Part shown: positions 1 through 10,512 of the stretch, in pieces
Numbering within the stretch: position 1 is the stretch's first letter
Layout of the letters: every line of letters begins with the position of its first letter
NCBI GenBank assembly: GCA_030512295.1
Contig: JAULSR010000006.1
Coordinates: 372,001-436,000 of the forward strand
From: Bombardia bombarda
Taxonomy: Eukaryota > Ascomycota > Sordariomycetes > Sordariales > Lasiosphaeriaceae
Length of the DNA stretch: 64,000 bases
Reading direction: 5' to 3'
The notes under the pieces: model-generated
Database searches by the model: none
Seen by the model: only the letters and a program-made list of their open reading frames with translations
Told to the model about the DNA's origin: nothing
Program-made: the position numbers and the translations under genes

Positions 1-1960
1 CTGTGAGAAGGTGAGGTGGTGTGGAGGGGGACATATACATACCGAATGTAGAATATACCTGAGGCTTGCATCCCAGGTAAAAGGTGCGAGGGTAGGTATG
101 CAACCCCAGCCCCAGCCCCCGCGCGTTTTTATTATCATGGCATTAGCATTACTAGTGCAAAGTGAGGGGTCAAGGTTGTGAGTGATAGTAATGGGTCTGG
201 TAGTGTAGGCGCCGTCTTCTCTTCACGCTGCTTCCCCGCCATGGTGCAGAACTGGAACTGATAAGCCACATTAGGTCTTACTACGCTCACATATACGCTG
301 CTTATTTTTGGGATGACGGTGTGGCGTCCCCTCTTCTGGCTGCTTGTCGCTTTGCATCTGAAGAACGTGCTGCATGGGGCGTTGTAACTCTCAAGAATGT
401 GGACACTGTGCTCCCAGTCACGTGAAAAAGGTACATGATCGTCGGCCGCAATGGACGCTGCTTCTTCAACCTTTCTCCCCACCCCCCGCATTTACTTTTG
501 CCGGGTGTACGAATTACGAAGCAGTGAGATTCCTTCACGGCAGGCAGCAATCAGAAGGAAAATTATGATGTGTTTGCACAGATTGAGACTTTTGGCGATT
601 CACCCGTCGGGATCGCGTCGGATGCGTTTCGGTAGGATCTTGGGTGCCGCCGCCGCAGACCAGCCACCGACCAAAACTTTTATGATTGAGGCACCGAGGT
701 CTAAGCGCCGGCGCGGTGATATAGAACTCCCCAAGGGGTCCCAAGTGCCGCCCGTGATGATGGGTGATGCACAGGAACACTTTGTCCAAGGCATGTCTCA
801 TCTGTCGCGGTTTGCTGATTGCCGGCACTGCTGCAGGCTGGTCGGATCGAGGCGCGACCTCTGGCTACCTGCCTCTGTAGAAAGCTTCTTTCTCCTCCAC
901 CTTGTCCAGCATTGCACGAAGTCCACACCTATGTGCATTCCCAGGTGTCGGGTGTTTTGGTGCTACGATGACAGGAACCAGAACCACAGCTCATAGGTGC
1001 ACAGTAAACTGAATGCAGCGACGAGAGGTGCGGTAGATGAGCATGTGCATTACAGGGAAGATGGGGACTTTCTAGGTGGTTTATGCAGAGGCGATCGGTG
1101 CTAAAAGAGACAAAATTAATAAAGTTCCCGTCCCGCCGGCTGGCCCCCCCAGCGATTTCGAATCGGAACGGAAGGAGTTAGCGATAAATCCAGCATGAAG
1201 ACTGCAGATTACAGATTGGATGAGTGGGTCCTTTCCCGACTCATCCGGCCCAGACTGGCGACCAGGTCGCCCACGGCCAAATCGCCCGCTTTTTTTATGG
1301 AAGTATCCATCGTTGCTTGACTGCTTGGCCGCTTGCCCTCTTTTTCTTGATGACGTCGGGAGGAGAAGTGAACACACGTGCATGGCACACTTTTGCAGGC
1401 ATGGCAGATCCAATATAGATGCATTATCTTAATGCTATTATTGACTACTCAGGTCGCTCCATTACCTACACAGTGAATCACATTCGTCAAGTGATGACTT
1501 TCTCTCGCCTCGAGCCGTGTCGAATTGACAAATCCCCGGATTGTGCTTCTCCTTCAACCCAGAAATGGCAGCAGCACATCTCCATCTCGACACGGAAGGC
1601 GGGGTAAAACCTAGATTTCGTCCTTCTTCTTCCCTCCACCTCCTTTTTTCCCTCTGCGCTTCCTTCCTTCCTTAAATCCACCCACTCAGTGGAGTTCATG
1701 CCCATGCATGCATTGGATGCAACCTGGCCTGGACGGATTGCTTCCTGGTGGATGATTCCCTGCAAGCTGCCCCGCCATCCCCTGTCAATCTGACCTAATA
1801 AGGCCTTGGAGTGGCCGGCCCCGGGAGGGGAGGGGGTGTCTCCAGCTGCTGAAGGAAAACCACCGAGTGGGGAAGCTGGACATGGGGGCCAGAACTTCAT
1901 CCCATTACGAGGCTTTCGGAGTCCGGGAATGCGAGTGTTCGCGCCCTCACACTGTACGGC
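1..1960. other. Intergenic DNA, no supported gene
   Basis: Open frames of up to 181 codons occur on both strands (for example 451-996 on plus), but their translations are rich in Arg, Cys, His and Ser, lack recognisable domains and are not extended by plausible splice sites. There are pyrimidine-rich tracts around 1615-1670. I see nothing that supports a gene here. Confidence 0.5.
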
Positions 1961-1964
1961 ATTT

Positions 1965-2520
1965 AGTTAGATGAGATGCCAAGAGATATTACATATATCA
2001 ACATCAGTCCCGTTTCCAGAATATACTGCTGTAGAGCAGAAGATAAATAGAGTAGTTTATACAACACGATAATATCAAATGATAAACGTCAATTGAGTAA
2101 ATACCAGAAACACTACAGTCACAAACTCGGTTCATGACATGTCAATAGGAGACGAAGAACTAATTGAGAAAGTTGCCAGCAAGACAAGATTAAGTATGAT
2201 AATGCCTTTTATAAAATAGTATCAGGATATCATAAGCATAAGCAAATCCACAGTAACTACCTAATGAAAATAGGAGAAGGGGAATGATTGTACAAAGGTA
2301 AACTAGTTACTAAGAGAATCAATGTATTAATTACTTAGTATAACATAGATGATAGATGGAGGTGGAAGTAAAAGAGCTCCCTATACCAACAAACTCCTAT
2401 TTTAAAACCATAGCAACCACACCATAGTAATAGCGTATCATCTGCAACTAAACAACACAAGAAACAAACAACATGTAAGTATCCAATGTAGTGATACCCC
2501 AAACCCAGCAACCGTTTACT
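1965..2520. other. AT-rich gene-free island
   Basis: About 550 bp is clearly richer in A and T than the flanks, with many TATA/ATAA/TTAA stretches and stops in all frames. It abuts the broken hydrolase gene at 2557-3290. In filamentous ascomycetes such islands are often decayed transposons. No element ends or coding relics can be recognised, so the origin is inference. Confidence 0.45.
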
Positions 2521-2556
2521 CAAGCCCCCTTTCAGCCCTTACTCATAACCCAGCCT

Positions 2557-3290
2557 TTACTCATAGAACTCAAGACTCTCATCCAAAAACCTCATCCCCT
2601 CCTCCGCCGCCCCCCTCGCCTGCCTCTCCCACCCCAACAGCTTCCCCATCGCCACAATATCATGCGGCGCATCCCTCACCTCCCAGACCCCGATCCTCGC
2701 CCTCTCATACCCCCTCAACACCTCCACCAACCTCAAAATATTCCCCCCTCAACATCTCCCCACCGCCCCACTGCACAAAAACCGGCACGCTCGTCTGAGT
2801 CGCACATCCAGCCGTCGCACATCCAGCCGTCGCCGGCGACAGATACGGATCATCCCTCCCTATTACTACCCCCGCAGCCGCCCCTCCCCCCAACTTATCC
2901 CCCGCCAGAAACACACGATGCGCCCAGCTGATCAGACCCCTCGGCAGATAATCCATCTTTTCACCCCCCTTCCTGACCGTCTCCGCCTCCGTCACCGCCA
3001 TGTCCGGGCCAGGGGCTCCAGAAGAGCACCCCCGCCGGCTCAGGGAGCATGTTGCGGTTCGCATTCACATAGCGCAGCAGCGCCAGCGCGAAATTGCCCC
3101 CCCCCCCCCCCCCCGGCGAGTCGCCCGAGAACACAATATCCCCAGGCGGGACCTGCAGGTCGGTGATGAGGTGTGTGTACGCGCCTACAGCATCTTGCAG
3201 CGCGGCGGGGAATCGACCCCCGGGGGCAGAAGATGACGATGAGGCGAGGCGGTACTCCCGCATGCAGTGACGGAGCGGGGAAGCAGAAAC
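2557..3290 (-). pseudogene. Alpha/beta-hydrolase (esterase/lipase type) pseudogene, 5'-truncated and frameshifted
   Basis: The minus strand encodes the C-terminal part of an HSL-type alpha/beta hydrolase. From about 3280 the frame reads EYRLASS and then the nucleophile elbow GDSPGG (normally GDSAGG). The motif FWSPWP follows, then DMAVTEAE in another frame, DPYLSP and VFVQWGG. After a second shift come GVWEVRDAPHDIVAMGKLLG (catalytic His in APHDIV) and a stop at 2557-2559. Frames break near 3006-3010, where one extra C lies in a GGG/CCC run, and again around 2712-2745. A run of 18 C (3097-3114) adds about four glycines next to the nucleophile. A 15-bp tandem duplication lies near 2809-2835. 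The oxyanion-hole half of the enzyme is missing upstream. The family call is solid. Some shifts could be sequencing errors in homopolymers, but the lost N-terminus argues for a true pseudogene. Confidence 0.65.
3097..3114. repeat. C18 homopolymer
   Basis: An uninterrupted run of 18 C on the plus strand lies inside the hydrolase relic. Read on the minus strand it encodes extra glycines directly after the nucleophile serine motif. Its length is liable to slippage and to assembly error. Confidence 0.9.
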
Positions 3291-4196
3291 TGATATTGCT
3301 CGGAAGGATCTTATTGCTAACAATGATGAATCTGTACTTTGAAATCTTTCCCATCGCGTCAGCAATATGGAAGCAGGTGCTACGAGCTGATAAGCCTATT
3401 CTCTCTATAGTGACAAAAATAGGACATGAATACTAGTTCAAACTAGGATGGTAAGCTATCTGTATCAATGTGACAGTTTTCGAAAATTCCATGGTAGCAT
3501 TGGGAGAGTGGAAGGTTGGCCTTCTGAACTTGACTTCTTGGCATTTTACTACCATTGGAAACCAACCAAGAAAAAAAGACTGTACGTAGGAGAAATGGTG
3601 TTTTGAAACGAAAGGGCTCGATTTGGCCATTCAGGGTTGGGGTTTTGTAGGTATAGGTGTGACATTTCTGTTGACGACGACGAAGTAGCTCCATTATGGA
3701 TGATCCGATGTCGCGGTGACGACAGGATAATGCTGAACATGTATATAAAATTCGTTAAATTTAGTTGATAGGAAAAAGACCCACGCTAGGACCACATCTA
3801 TGTAAGAAACCTGGTTTATGCACAAGTAATCGCAAGCCCAGAGCAGATCCAACCTACAAGCTGGAATAGAGCGAACCAGGAGCCGGCTTCCGTGATCGAG
3901 TCCTAGTTAACATGTCAGTACCCCTGCTTGTTGTTTCCATGCATGTCAAGGCCTGCACTCACCTGTCAGGTCATGGCATAGTCCTGCTTCGATGTCTGCC
4001 TGTCAAAGGTGGGAAACTGGAGAAAAATGGAGAAAAAGACTCAAGGAGCACGTGCCTGCTTGTGACGGGCTGGACCTTGAGTGCACTTTGTGATAATTGT
4101 GGTTGCACGCCGGAACTAACTATCCGGGTGCCCAAGCCAGGGTTTTATCCCTGGGAAGGCTGACTAAGGTGCTGACTAAGATGCTGACTAGGGAGC
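3291..4196. other. Intergenic DNA, no supported gene
   Basis: The first half (about 3290-3780) is relatively AT-rich with short frames only. At 4161-4196 a near-identical 12-bp unit (gctgactaaggt and variants) occurs three times in tandem, just before the inverted-repeat element at 4197. No coding signal is convincing. Confidence 0.45.
4161..4196. repeat. Three tandem 12-bp units
   Basis: Three consecutive units read gctgactaaggt, gctgactaagat and gctgactaggga. They end exactly where the 82-bp inverted-repeat element begins, so they may be part of, or a scar from, the same insertion. Confidence 0.6.
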
Positions 4197-4278
4197 TGTC
4201 ACGTGCTAGTGCCTTGGCGCCAAGGCGCTAGTACCCCACGAACTATTCTACGCCTAGGAGCGGGCTAGGCCCGTGACA
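4197..4278. mobile_element. 82-bp element with 7-bp terminal inverted repeats
   Basis: The segment begins TGTCACG and ends CGTGACA, a perfect 7-bp inverted repeat with TG...CA ends. Inside, 4203-4234 is an almost perfect 32-bp palindrome (two mismatched pairs, centre GGCGCC), followed by a second short hairpin (cgggctaggcccg). No target-site duplication is evident. It overlaps the 3' end of the decayed membrane-protein gene (minus strand). It could be a very small MITE-like element or an LTR remnant. A structured regulatory element is also possible. Confidence 0.4.
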
Positions 4279-5003
4279 CTGCTTCCGAATTGGATACATC
4301 GCAGTTGAGTTTCAAGGACGGAATAGTAGATATCGATAGCTGGTAGTCGTACGCAAGTGCCTTTCCTAAGGTCTGGCGCTGGTTGAGCCCTAGGTTGATG
4401 GCCGCGATCCCGTTAGCGTTGATGAGGACCATCCTGGTGTACCCATTGGCAAAGGCCTCTTCTAGCGTGAGCGTAGGGTCGTATATCGCAACCCATATGC
4501 TCGGGGAGAGGGAGCGGGACGAGCCAGAGAGGGCGCTGGATGCGCTGTCTGTATGTACAAATCGGATGGGTCAGCTTGTGACTGGACGTAGGTAGGTGCT
4601 TCAGATAACTACTATGCATTACTGACCGAAGTACTCACAGTGGAAGAAGGCCTGGGCAATCATCTGCGTGGTGGGTATCTTGGACATCATAGAGCCACTC
4701 GCCACCTCGGAGGCTCTCGACGTCTTTGACACAAGTACTGTCATCTCTTGCCGGGTATGTTGGACACCTTCGAAACGCCGCGGATAAACTGAATGAAATG
4801 ACGACACCAAGTCCCGGCTGACGCTTCCACCATTCCACGGTTCCAGCAGCCACCACAGCGGACGTGACCATCAGTACAGCCGCCATCATCTCCTCCTTAT
4901 CCGACCCGCGTTCCATCGACCAGAAGACTGCTGGGACCTATCCCATCTGGTACCTCTGCGGCAGGAGCATTGCTTCATCGTCGGCTGGGTAGGTAGCACC
5001 ATG
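4264..5003 (-). pseudogene. Decayed or unresolved gene for a fungal membrane protein
   Basis: Coding-like stretches lie on the minus strand but cannot be joined into one clean model. Near 5000-4945 a frame reads YPADDEAMLLPQRYQMG and then stops. A frame around 4916-4790 has a hydrophobic segment (MAAVLMVTSAVVAAGTVEWW). Then comes FEGVQHTRQEMTVLVSKTSR...IAQAFF. This last part ends at a good GTGAGT donor (about 4638) and resumes after a CTGAC branch site and acag acceptor with SIWVAIYDPTLTLEEAF, GIAAINLGLNQRQT and ALAYDYQLSISTIPSL. The stop falls inside the inverted repeat of the 82-bp element. The C-terminal pattern resembles fungal uncharacterised membrane proteins known to me only as hypothetical. 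Frame breaks upstream suggest decay, but an unseen intron pattern could rescue it. Confidence 0.4.
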
Positions 5004-5022
5004 AGATAAAAAGAATGTTGAA

Positions 5023-5094
5023 TAGCTGCGACTCGTTTCGATCGAGTGACCTCCGGGTTATAAGCCCGGCGCGCTTCCGTTACGCCACATAGCT
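5023..5094 (-). tRNA. Initiator tRNA-Met-like gene with TAT anticodon, probably a mutated (RIP-damaged) copy
   Basis: A 72-nt cloverleaf folds on the minus strand. It shows initiator hallmarks: first pair A1:U72, a GGG/CCC run in the anticodon stem (CCGGG/CCCGG) and T-loop ATCGAAA (A54 and A60). The discriminator base is A. The anticodon loop is CTTATAA, so the anticodon is TAT rather than the initiator's CAT, a C34-to-T change. Acceptor pair 5 is A.C and pair 6 is T.G, as expected if G5 became A and C6 became T. A scanner would call it tRNA-Ile(TAT). No intron is present. I judge it a defective initiator copy; elongator Ile(UAU) is the alternative. Confidence 0.72.
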
Positions 5095-5588
5095 GTTACG
5101 GTTATATTTAGTAAAAATAAGGATCTTTATATAAATTTATATTATAATAACATATTTTTAATCGCATTAGACGTCGAGGTGTGGGGTCCTTATCGAATAT
5201 TTAAACTCTGACAGAAGCCGAAAGTCAAAACGGGGGAGATGCGACCCACTCTCCACTTCGTCCATATGTCAACCCGTCAACCAATCCAGCATCAATCCTC
5301 TATCCTAATAACCGGACAGTACCAAAAGAAAGTTTAGACAAATGCACATGATCCTCGTATCAGGCCTCGCCGTCCAAACTCAAATCATGTCAGCTGAGCC
5401 ACATGCAGTAAACCATGTTTATGCTGAAGGGTGTACCGTACCTGTCTTCCAAGTATTTAAACTGTCGTCGCTGTCCGTTTCTGCGATTGACATGGATCTA
5501 TATCATATGCCCTTACTCTTCCCCTTACTCTTCTTCTCTCTCTTTTGCACACTCTTTTGCACACACCGCCCACATTCAATCCCCCAAC
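5095..5588. promoter_or_regulatory. AT-rich spacer and presumed 5' region of the 5589 gene
   Basis: The stretch 5100-5165 is strongly AT-rich (tatataaatttatattataa). The last 90 bp before the ATG are pyrimidine-rich (repeated cttttgcacac), as is common near fungal transcription starts. No specific site is recognised. Confidence 0.35.
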
Positions 5589-6702
5589 ATGCCGAAAGAC
5601 ACGGTTGAGTCTGAGGACTGTCCTCCTCCTCCCTACATGCCTCATGTGGGGTCAGGCGACGACGACGCAAAGGTCCAGCAACAGGAAGGATGTACAACTA
5701 GCAAGGACAACTCCAGCACTTGGTGGCGGCGGGCGCTACGCCGAGTCCTGGCGCCATCCCGCCAGGCCTTGCGGAAACAGGAGCCCAATAGCGACACCCC
5801 CCCGACAGTGGCACCTAGCGTCGACTCCTCACACGCAATTCCGCACTGGAGCGGGCACAACGGCATGACGTGCGGTCGGGGTGCTACGTCTACGAAGCGG
5901 CCGCTACCGCGGGCGCCGCACCCCAGTTGCCATCTCTACTCACTGGACGTCATGTGCTGTCCCCCTCCGTCAACACCAGTATCTGAGGGACCAGTATCTG
6001 AGGGTGCCACCCGCTGGCAGCAGGCCCGGCTGTCATTCACGTCCGATAACCTGCCCGAGATCCTCCGGGGACCACCGATCCCGTGGCGGGCGAACCTCGA
6101 AGATTGTTGCTATGTCGACATGGTTGATTTTTGTTACTATCCTTACCCCGTCCCGTTCTTCACCCAACAGCCAGATTCGGGGAAGGTTAAGGTGTACTAT
6201 CACAACGATACCACAAGACGTAATGGTTTATCCGTGTCGGTCGGCGGGCATATTTATGAGCGTACCATCAGTCTCGCCCTGGCTTTCAAGACCGGCGAGA
6301 GCTACTGGCGCCTCCGCCTCTTGATCACAAGTCGAGACGGCGACTGGCTCGCGAGCCTATCGCGCGCCGACGCTGCCGCCCTTGTTGGCCTCGACACGGT
6401 AATCAGGTAAGCGTGATTATCTACCCGATCCTGTTATCCCCTAGTAAATTCCCATCTCCTAACTTCAAACCGTGAAAAAAAATAGAGTTGTTGGTTGGAT
6501 TCACCCGGAAAGACATTCCGTCAAGAGCTCAGTCATGTTTTACGCAAAGACGCTTCACCAGCCATGGCTGGAGGCTATTAATATTAATCTCGAGTCTGAG
6601 AGAAACGGACAACCATCGTATCCACCCTCATCTCTGGGCCTGGTCCATGACAACGAGATGCGCACATTGGTAGACAATATGATTGAGAAGCTCATTCGTT
6701 GA
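5589..6702 (+). CDS. Hypothetical protein, two exons (344 aa)
   Basis: The ATG at 5589 follows a pyrimidine-rich leader. Exon 1 (5589-6406) ends at AG|GTAAGC, the intron (6407-6485) has a CTAAC branch site and an atag acceptor, and exon 2 (6486-6702) restores an open frame to a TGA. The product starts MPKDTVESEDCPPPPYMPHV, has a low-complexity Pro/Ser/Gln-rich first half with basic patches, and a more globular second half (about residues 160-344) with many aromatic residues. It includes WRLRLLITSRDGDWLASL and VVGWIHPERHSVKSSVMFYA. No signal peptide, membrane segment or known domain is seen. An in-frame extension upstream of the chosen ATG looks like untranslated leader. Frame continuity across the intron supports a real gene of unknown function, possibly lineage-specific given its setting in a degenerate region. 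Confidence 0.6.
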
Positions 6703-8502
6703 GGTGACTAAGGCTGAGCGCAAGTATCGGTACTGCCGCCGCGCCTTGAAAGAGTCAATTCTCGTTCATATCAAAGGGGGGGTTGGACGCTGAGGTGGTA
6801 GGCTTCGGAGGGTCGGCGTGGATCCTGAAAATAGAAAAGACAGACAAAACAATTAAAAATACTAGACGAATTCGCTGACAGCCAAAACAAAATCAAAACT
6901 TATAAAAATATTGCCACCAAGTGGCGTCGTCCCCACAGAAAAAAAACACCCAATCGAACCCCAAAATCACTAGCAGCACCGCCCCCACCGAAATCCAGAA
7001 TGGAGAGTCCTACACCCATCCTGTCGCTTCGTTAGACTATGCCGCAATTATTAAAGAGATGATGATAACTTACCCGCAATTGCGCATGGCATCCCAACAA
7101 AGCTGGTCCACCCGCAGACTGCCGACCTATACATCAGCCATCTCTCCGTCCCCGTCCGGCGGCCAACAACCCCCCCGTCCCCCCCATCCGGCACGACGTT
7201 TTTCAGCCTGTCATCCAAGCCAATTAGCATACCATCCTCGGACTTAAGATTATGGGTTAAGTAGAGAAAAGTCATCATCGACTCACATAATAGCGGAGCT
7301 GGCTGGGGCGAGAGGACAGAGGTGGCTGTCGCCGCATTGGCAACTCTTTGAGAGGAGGATGGTGCCGCTGGGCTCAGCGGCGGCAGTGGTGACGGCGGCG
7401 GTGGTGACGGCGGCGGTGGTGACGGCGGCGGTGGTGACGGCGGCGGTGGTGACGGCGGCGGTGGTAGTCAGGCTACTATTGGGGCCCATGTTGAAAAAAC
7501 CTGGTTTTAAAAAAAAATTTCTTCTCTTTTTTTATTTAAAAAAATTAAAAAAAGAAACGAATGACAGAGAAGTCCAGAATTCTAGAGATAATTACTACAT
7601 GAAATGACCCTGTTCGCTGTCTGCAGCGACGCTGTGTGCAGACCGCAGTGCCTGCATCCTGAGTTCAATGTCAATTGTTACTCACGGCAGGGACGAGGGC
7701 CCTGGGGGTGTTTATCGAAGAGTGGCTACTGCCGCCCCGCCTCATGGCATCAGATCGGGGCTCAATAACGTACTGAGGTAGGTACCTACCTTAGGTTCCC
7801 CCAGCATAGCCCATCCCACCTCCCTTATCTAGGGGCGCAAAGTCAACTGTCCGTGGGATAACTGTAGAAATGAGGAAGGAATAAATCCCGGCCGATCCTA
7901 CCTTAGACAACGGTCCCCTTGCCCTTAAGGAAGCCACATGCCGGCAACGGGTCGAGGTGTATTTATTATTTAGAAGGTTTCCACGTACCGTTCAATAGGC
8001 GACCTTGTACCGTAGTGACATCTAAAATGGTCACCCAATGCATTATCCCATACCAAGAGTCCGAGACTATAAATTACTGTGACCAAACCGCCGCTACACG
8101 GGATAGTTGTGAATGTGATCATGCCCTTTGCAAATATCCCACGATGAACGCTTTGTCTTGATCTTGAATAACAACACAACGCAACAAAGCCAAGCGTCAA
8201 TCCTGTTGTCCAACAAAGGCAGTCCAGATCCCATCATCTGGTCGAATACAATCCCATTGTCCTGATTCTTCGACACTTTTAACTCACAGTTTAAACAAAG
8301 AAGCGCTGTCTCGACTATTCTGAAACAATGCCTTGTCTCTCCAACATCATCGCTATCCAACGAGGTTCAGTTTAATATTTAAGGGAAGCCATGCCATCAT
8401 GTCTTCAGCCAATCTCCAACCTGACTAGGAGAAGCAGAGCAGAGGAGAGGAGGACACACACATACCCTACTAACCAACAGCAATTTTTCACATCACACTA
8501 AG
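6703..8502. other. Intergenic DNA with a coding-like minisatellite, no supported gene
   Basis: Short frames occur, such as 6921-7247 on plus, but that one starts with GTG rather than ATG. The region has homopolymer and AT-rich patches (about 7500-7560). The only clear structure is the 15-bp minisatellite at 7388-7462. Nothing supports a gene. Confidence 0.45.
7388..7462. repeat. Minisatellite, 15-bp unit x 5
   Basis: Five identical copies of ggtgacggcggcggt follow one another without interruption, flanked by imperfect units. The unit length is a multiple of three and leaves all frames open, giving Val-Val-Thr-Ala-Ala-like repeats on either strand. This explains the open frames here without implying a gene. 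Confidence 0.9.
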
Positions 8503-9012
8503 ATGTATGCCACAAAAAAACCCTCCCACCTCCGGGTGAACACTACCCTTCGCCGAAGGGCCCCCCACACCCTCTCCCCCATTCTCCCTCCTACTCCCCG
8601 CTCGCCCTATGATCACCTCTTCGAAGAAGCGGAGATTGTGAGCACCAGCGCTGCGAACGCCTACCACGCCATCTACGAGGCCTACGCCGAGATGATGGAC
8701 TTGCCCCTGAATGACAAGAAGGACCATACCTTGGCCAAGCTGAGAAGGGCGCTGGATGCCATCTATGCGGTGAGGAGGTGGTTTGGCGGGCTGCGGCCTG
8801 TGGTGGAGAGCTGGGCGCTGGTGCCGCAAAACATGCTGTATTACCTCTGCGAGGTGAATACGGATGTGGAGGCGCTGGTTCCTGTGCTTGCTGCTGCGCA
8901 GGAGTGCGCTGAGCGGCGGGCCGAGCTGCTGGCCGAGTTCAGGACCAAGGTGGATGAGAGTTCTGAGGTCGTTGATGATCTGATCTGGCAGGTGAAGCAC
9001 CTTCTGGCCTAG
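8503..9012 (+). CDS. Hypothetical small helical protein (169 aa)
   Basis: A single uninterrupted frame starts at an ATG with a good context (aagATGt) after a CA-rich leader and stops at 9010-9012. Residues 1-35 are Pro/Arg/Thr-rich. Residues 40-169 look like a bundle of amphipathic helices, for example FEEAEIVSTSAANAYHAIYE, LAKLRRALDAIYAVRRWF and ECAERRAELLAEFRTKVDES. No Cys pairs, signal peptide or membrane segment are seen. The opposite strand is also open over nearly the same span (170 codons), but its translation is His/Gln/Gly-rich and unlike a folded protein, so plus is preferred. The function is unknown. Confidence 0.6.
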   Translation: MYATKKPSHLRVNTTLRRRAPHTLSPILPPTPRSPYDHLFEEAEIVSTSAANAYHAIYEAYAEMMDLPLNDKKDHTLAKLRRALDAIYAVRRWFGGLRPVVESWALVPQNMLYYLCEVNTDVEALVPVLAAAQECAERRAELLAEFRTKVDESSEVVDDLIWQVKHLLA

Positions 9013-10450
9013 AAAGCTGGCTGGGTCGAGCTTGTCTTGATCGGGTTAACGGGTGTTATTTTTTGCTCCGTGTTGGTTAGTATGTTCTTATAACCTTTTG
9101 GTTGTATTAACTGCTTACCTTCACTTAATAGTAACTGAATAAAAGATTAATCTTTTTCTGATTTGATGGCCCTTGTATTCCGTGATCTGCTTGTGATAAC
9201 ATTCGTCATGACTTCCATTTGCTACCTAACCGTGGTATTCACCCCTGTTCTTCATCTGAAGGCCCTGAAGCACCCCCCCCCCCCTTTTTTTTTTTCATAT
9301 CTCCGTAACTTAAACTGAGGAGGAATACGGCCAGAGCAGGAAGGTCTAATATGCCGTCGAGAAAAGCTTTGTTGGCGCTCGCTGGGGTTAATTCTAAAGC
9401 GGGGTGCGTGCATCCAGCCATGGCGTCGCATCGAGGCCGTTGGTTCAGTAATCACACCTCGAGCTGCGTTGCGTAACTGACGTGATACCTGCTAATGGCC
9501 ATGTGGTCGACTTCAAGACGCGTCTTGTTGTACAGGGGTCTGTTGTCAATTTAACCATATATATCTTAACTTAACTTCATTGGATCAGGTCAAGATATCT
9601 CTAAAGTATTACCCGTTTCTCTCTGAACGTTTTCATGTCCTCCAATGGCACCATCGCGCGGCTTCGACTCTACGTGTTTGTTGATGGCCATTTCCCATTT
9701 GATTAACCGTGAGCTTTACTACCAAGTAAGCAGTCCTCTTCGAAGCAAGCATCCTCAACATCGCCCCTGCTGACTGGTGACGGTATACCTGCCGTTCACG
9801 AAAAGCTCAAATCTCGGGAGCTGGCTGACAGGTTCATCCACGCATGGGAGGCTGCAATAAAGGCCACACAAGTATGCTCTGCTGCTACGCAAGATAAAGA
9901 AGCGAAGATGAGAATTGAAGGAGGGGGGTGTAATTGAATGTTGTCGTTGCTTGGTCATGTAATGTGTCGTGGGGGAGGATGATGATGTATCTCGAGTTTA
10001 AGTTTCGTTACACAGCTGGACACATACCTTAGGCCATGTTGCCTAGGAAGGTCAAAGGAAGCGGTGGAGAGGACAGATTGGTACGATTACATGTACGAGT
10101 TGGGGTGGCATGTAGGACTTGGTACCTTACCGACTTCATCTCTGGATCAAGATGCAAGCAATATTGTTGCATTGTTGATGGGCTCGGGGGGGGGGAAAGT
10201 AGTAACGAGGAGGTATCTTGGAGTCTGTTTCTGCCAAAGTTGCAAAAGAAAAGTTTAAAATTGAAAAGCCCGCACCCGCCGCTTCCGTCGGCGCCTTCCG
10301 ACAATATGTCGACCAATGGTGAACGACCGTCCCTTCCTTATCTGCATGCACTGCTTCCCCTCATCATGTACGGTAAGTACATCATCGAGGTTCCCATCAG
10401 CCACCTCCCGCTCCCGCCCTTGCCTTGGCGACATATAAAACATAATAACA
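9013..10450. other. Intergenic DNA, no supported gene
   Basis: Only short frames are present. A C11/T10-like homopurine-homopyrimidine tract lies near 9278-9297. The region ends in the 8-bp tandem repeat that precedes the FAD oxidoreductase gene. I see nothing else. Confidence 0.45.
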
Positions 10451-10496
10451 CGACATTGCGACATTGCGACATTGCGACATTGCGACATTGCGACAT
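10451..10496. repeat. 8-bp tandem repeat upstream of the oxidoreductase start
   Basis: The unit cgacattg is repeated five times (10451-10490) with a partial sixth copy, ending 16 bp before the ATG at 10513. It therefore probably lies in the 5' untranslated leader, where copy-number change could alter expression. Confidence 0.85.
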
Positions 10497-10512
10497 GAAC
10501 AATTGAAACAAA

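Noticed and set aside
451..996. 181-codon plus-strand frame near the left edge
   Set aside because: There is no domain and no splice support, and the Arg/Cys/Ser-rich translation looks random. Overlapping frames of similar size exist on the other strand.
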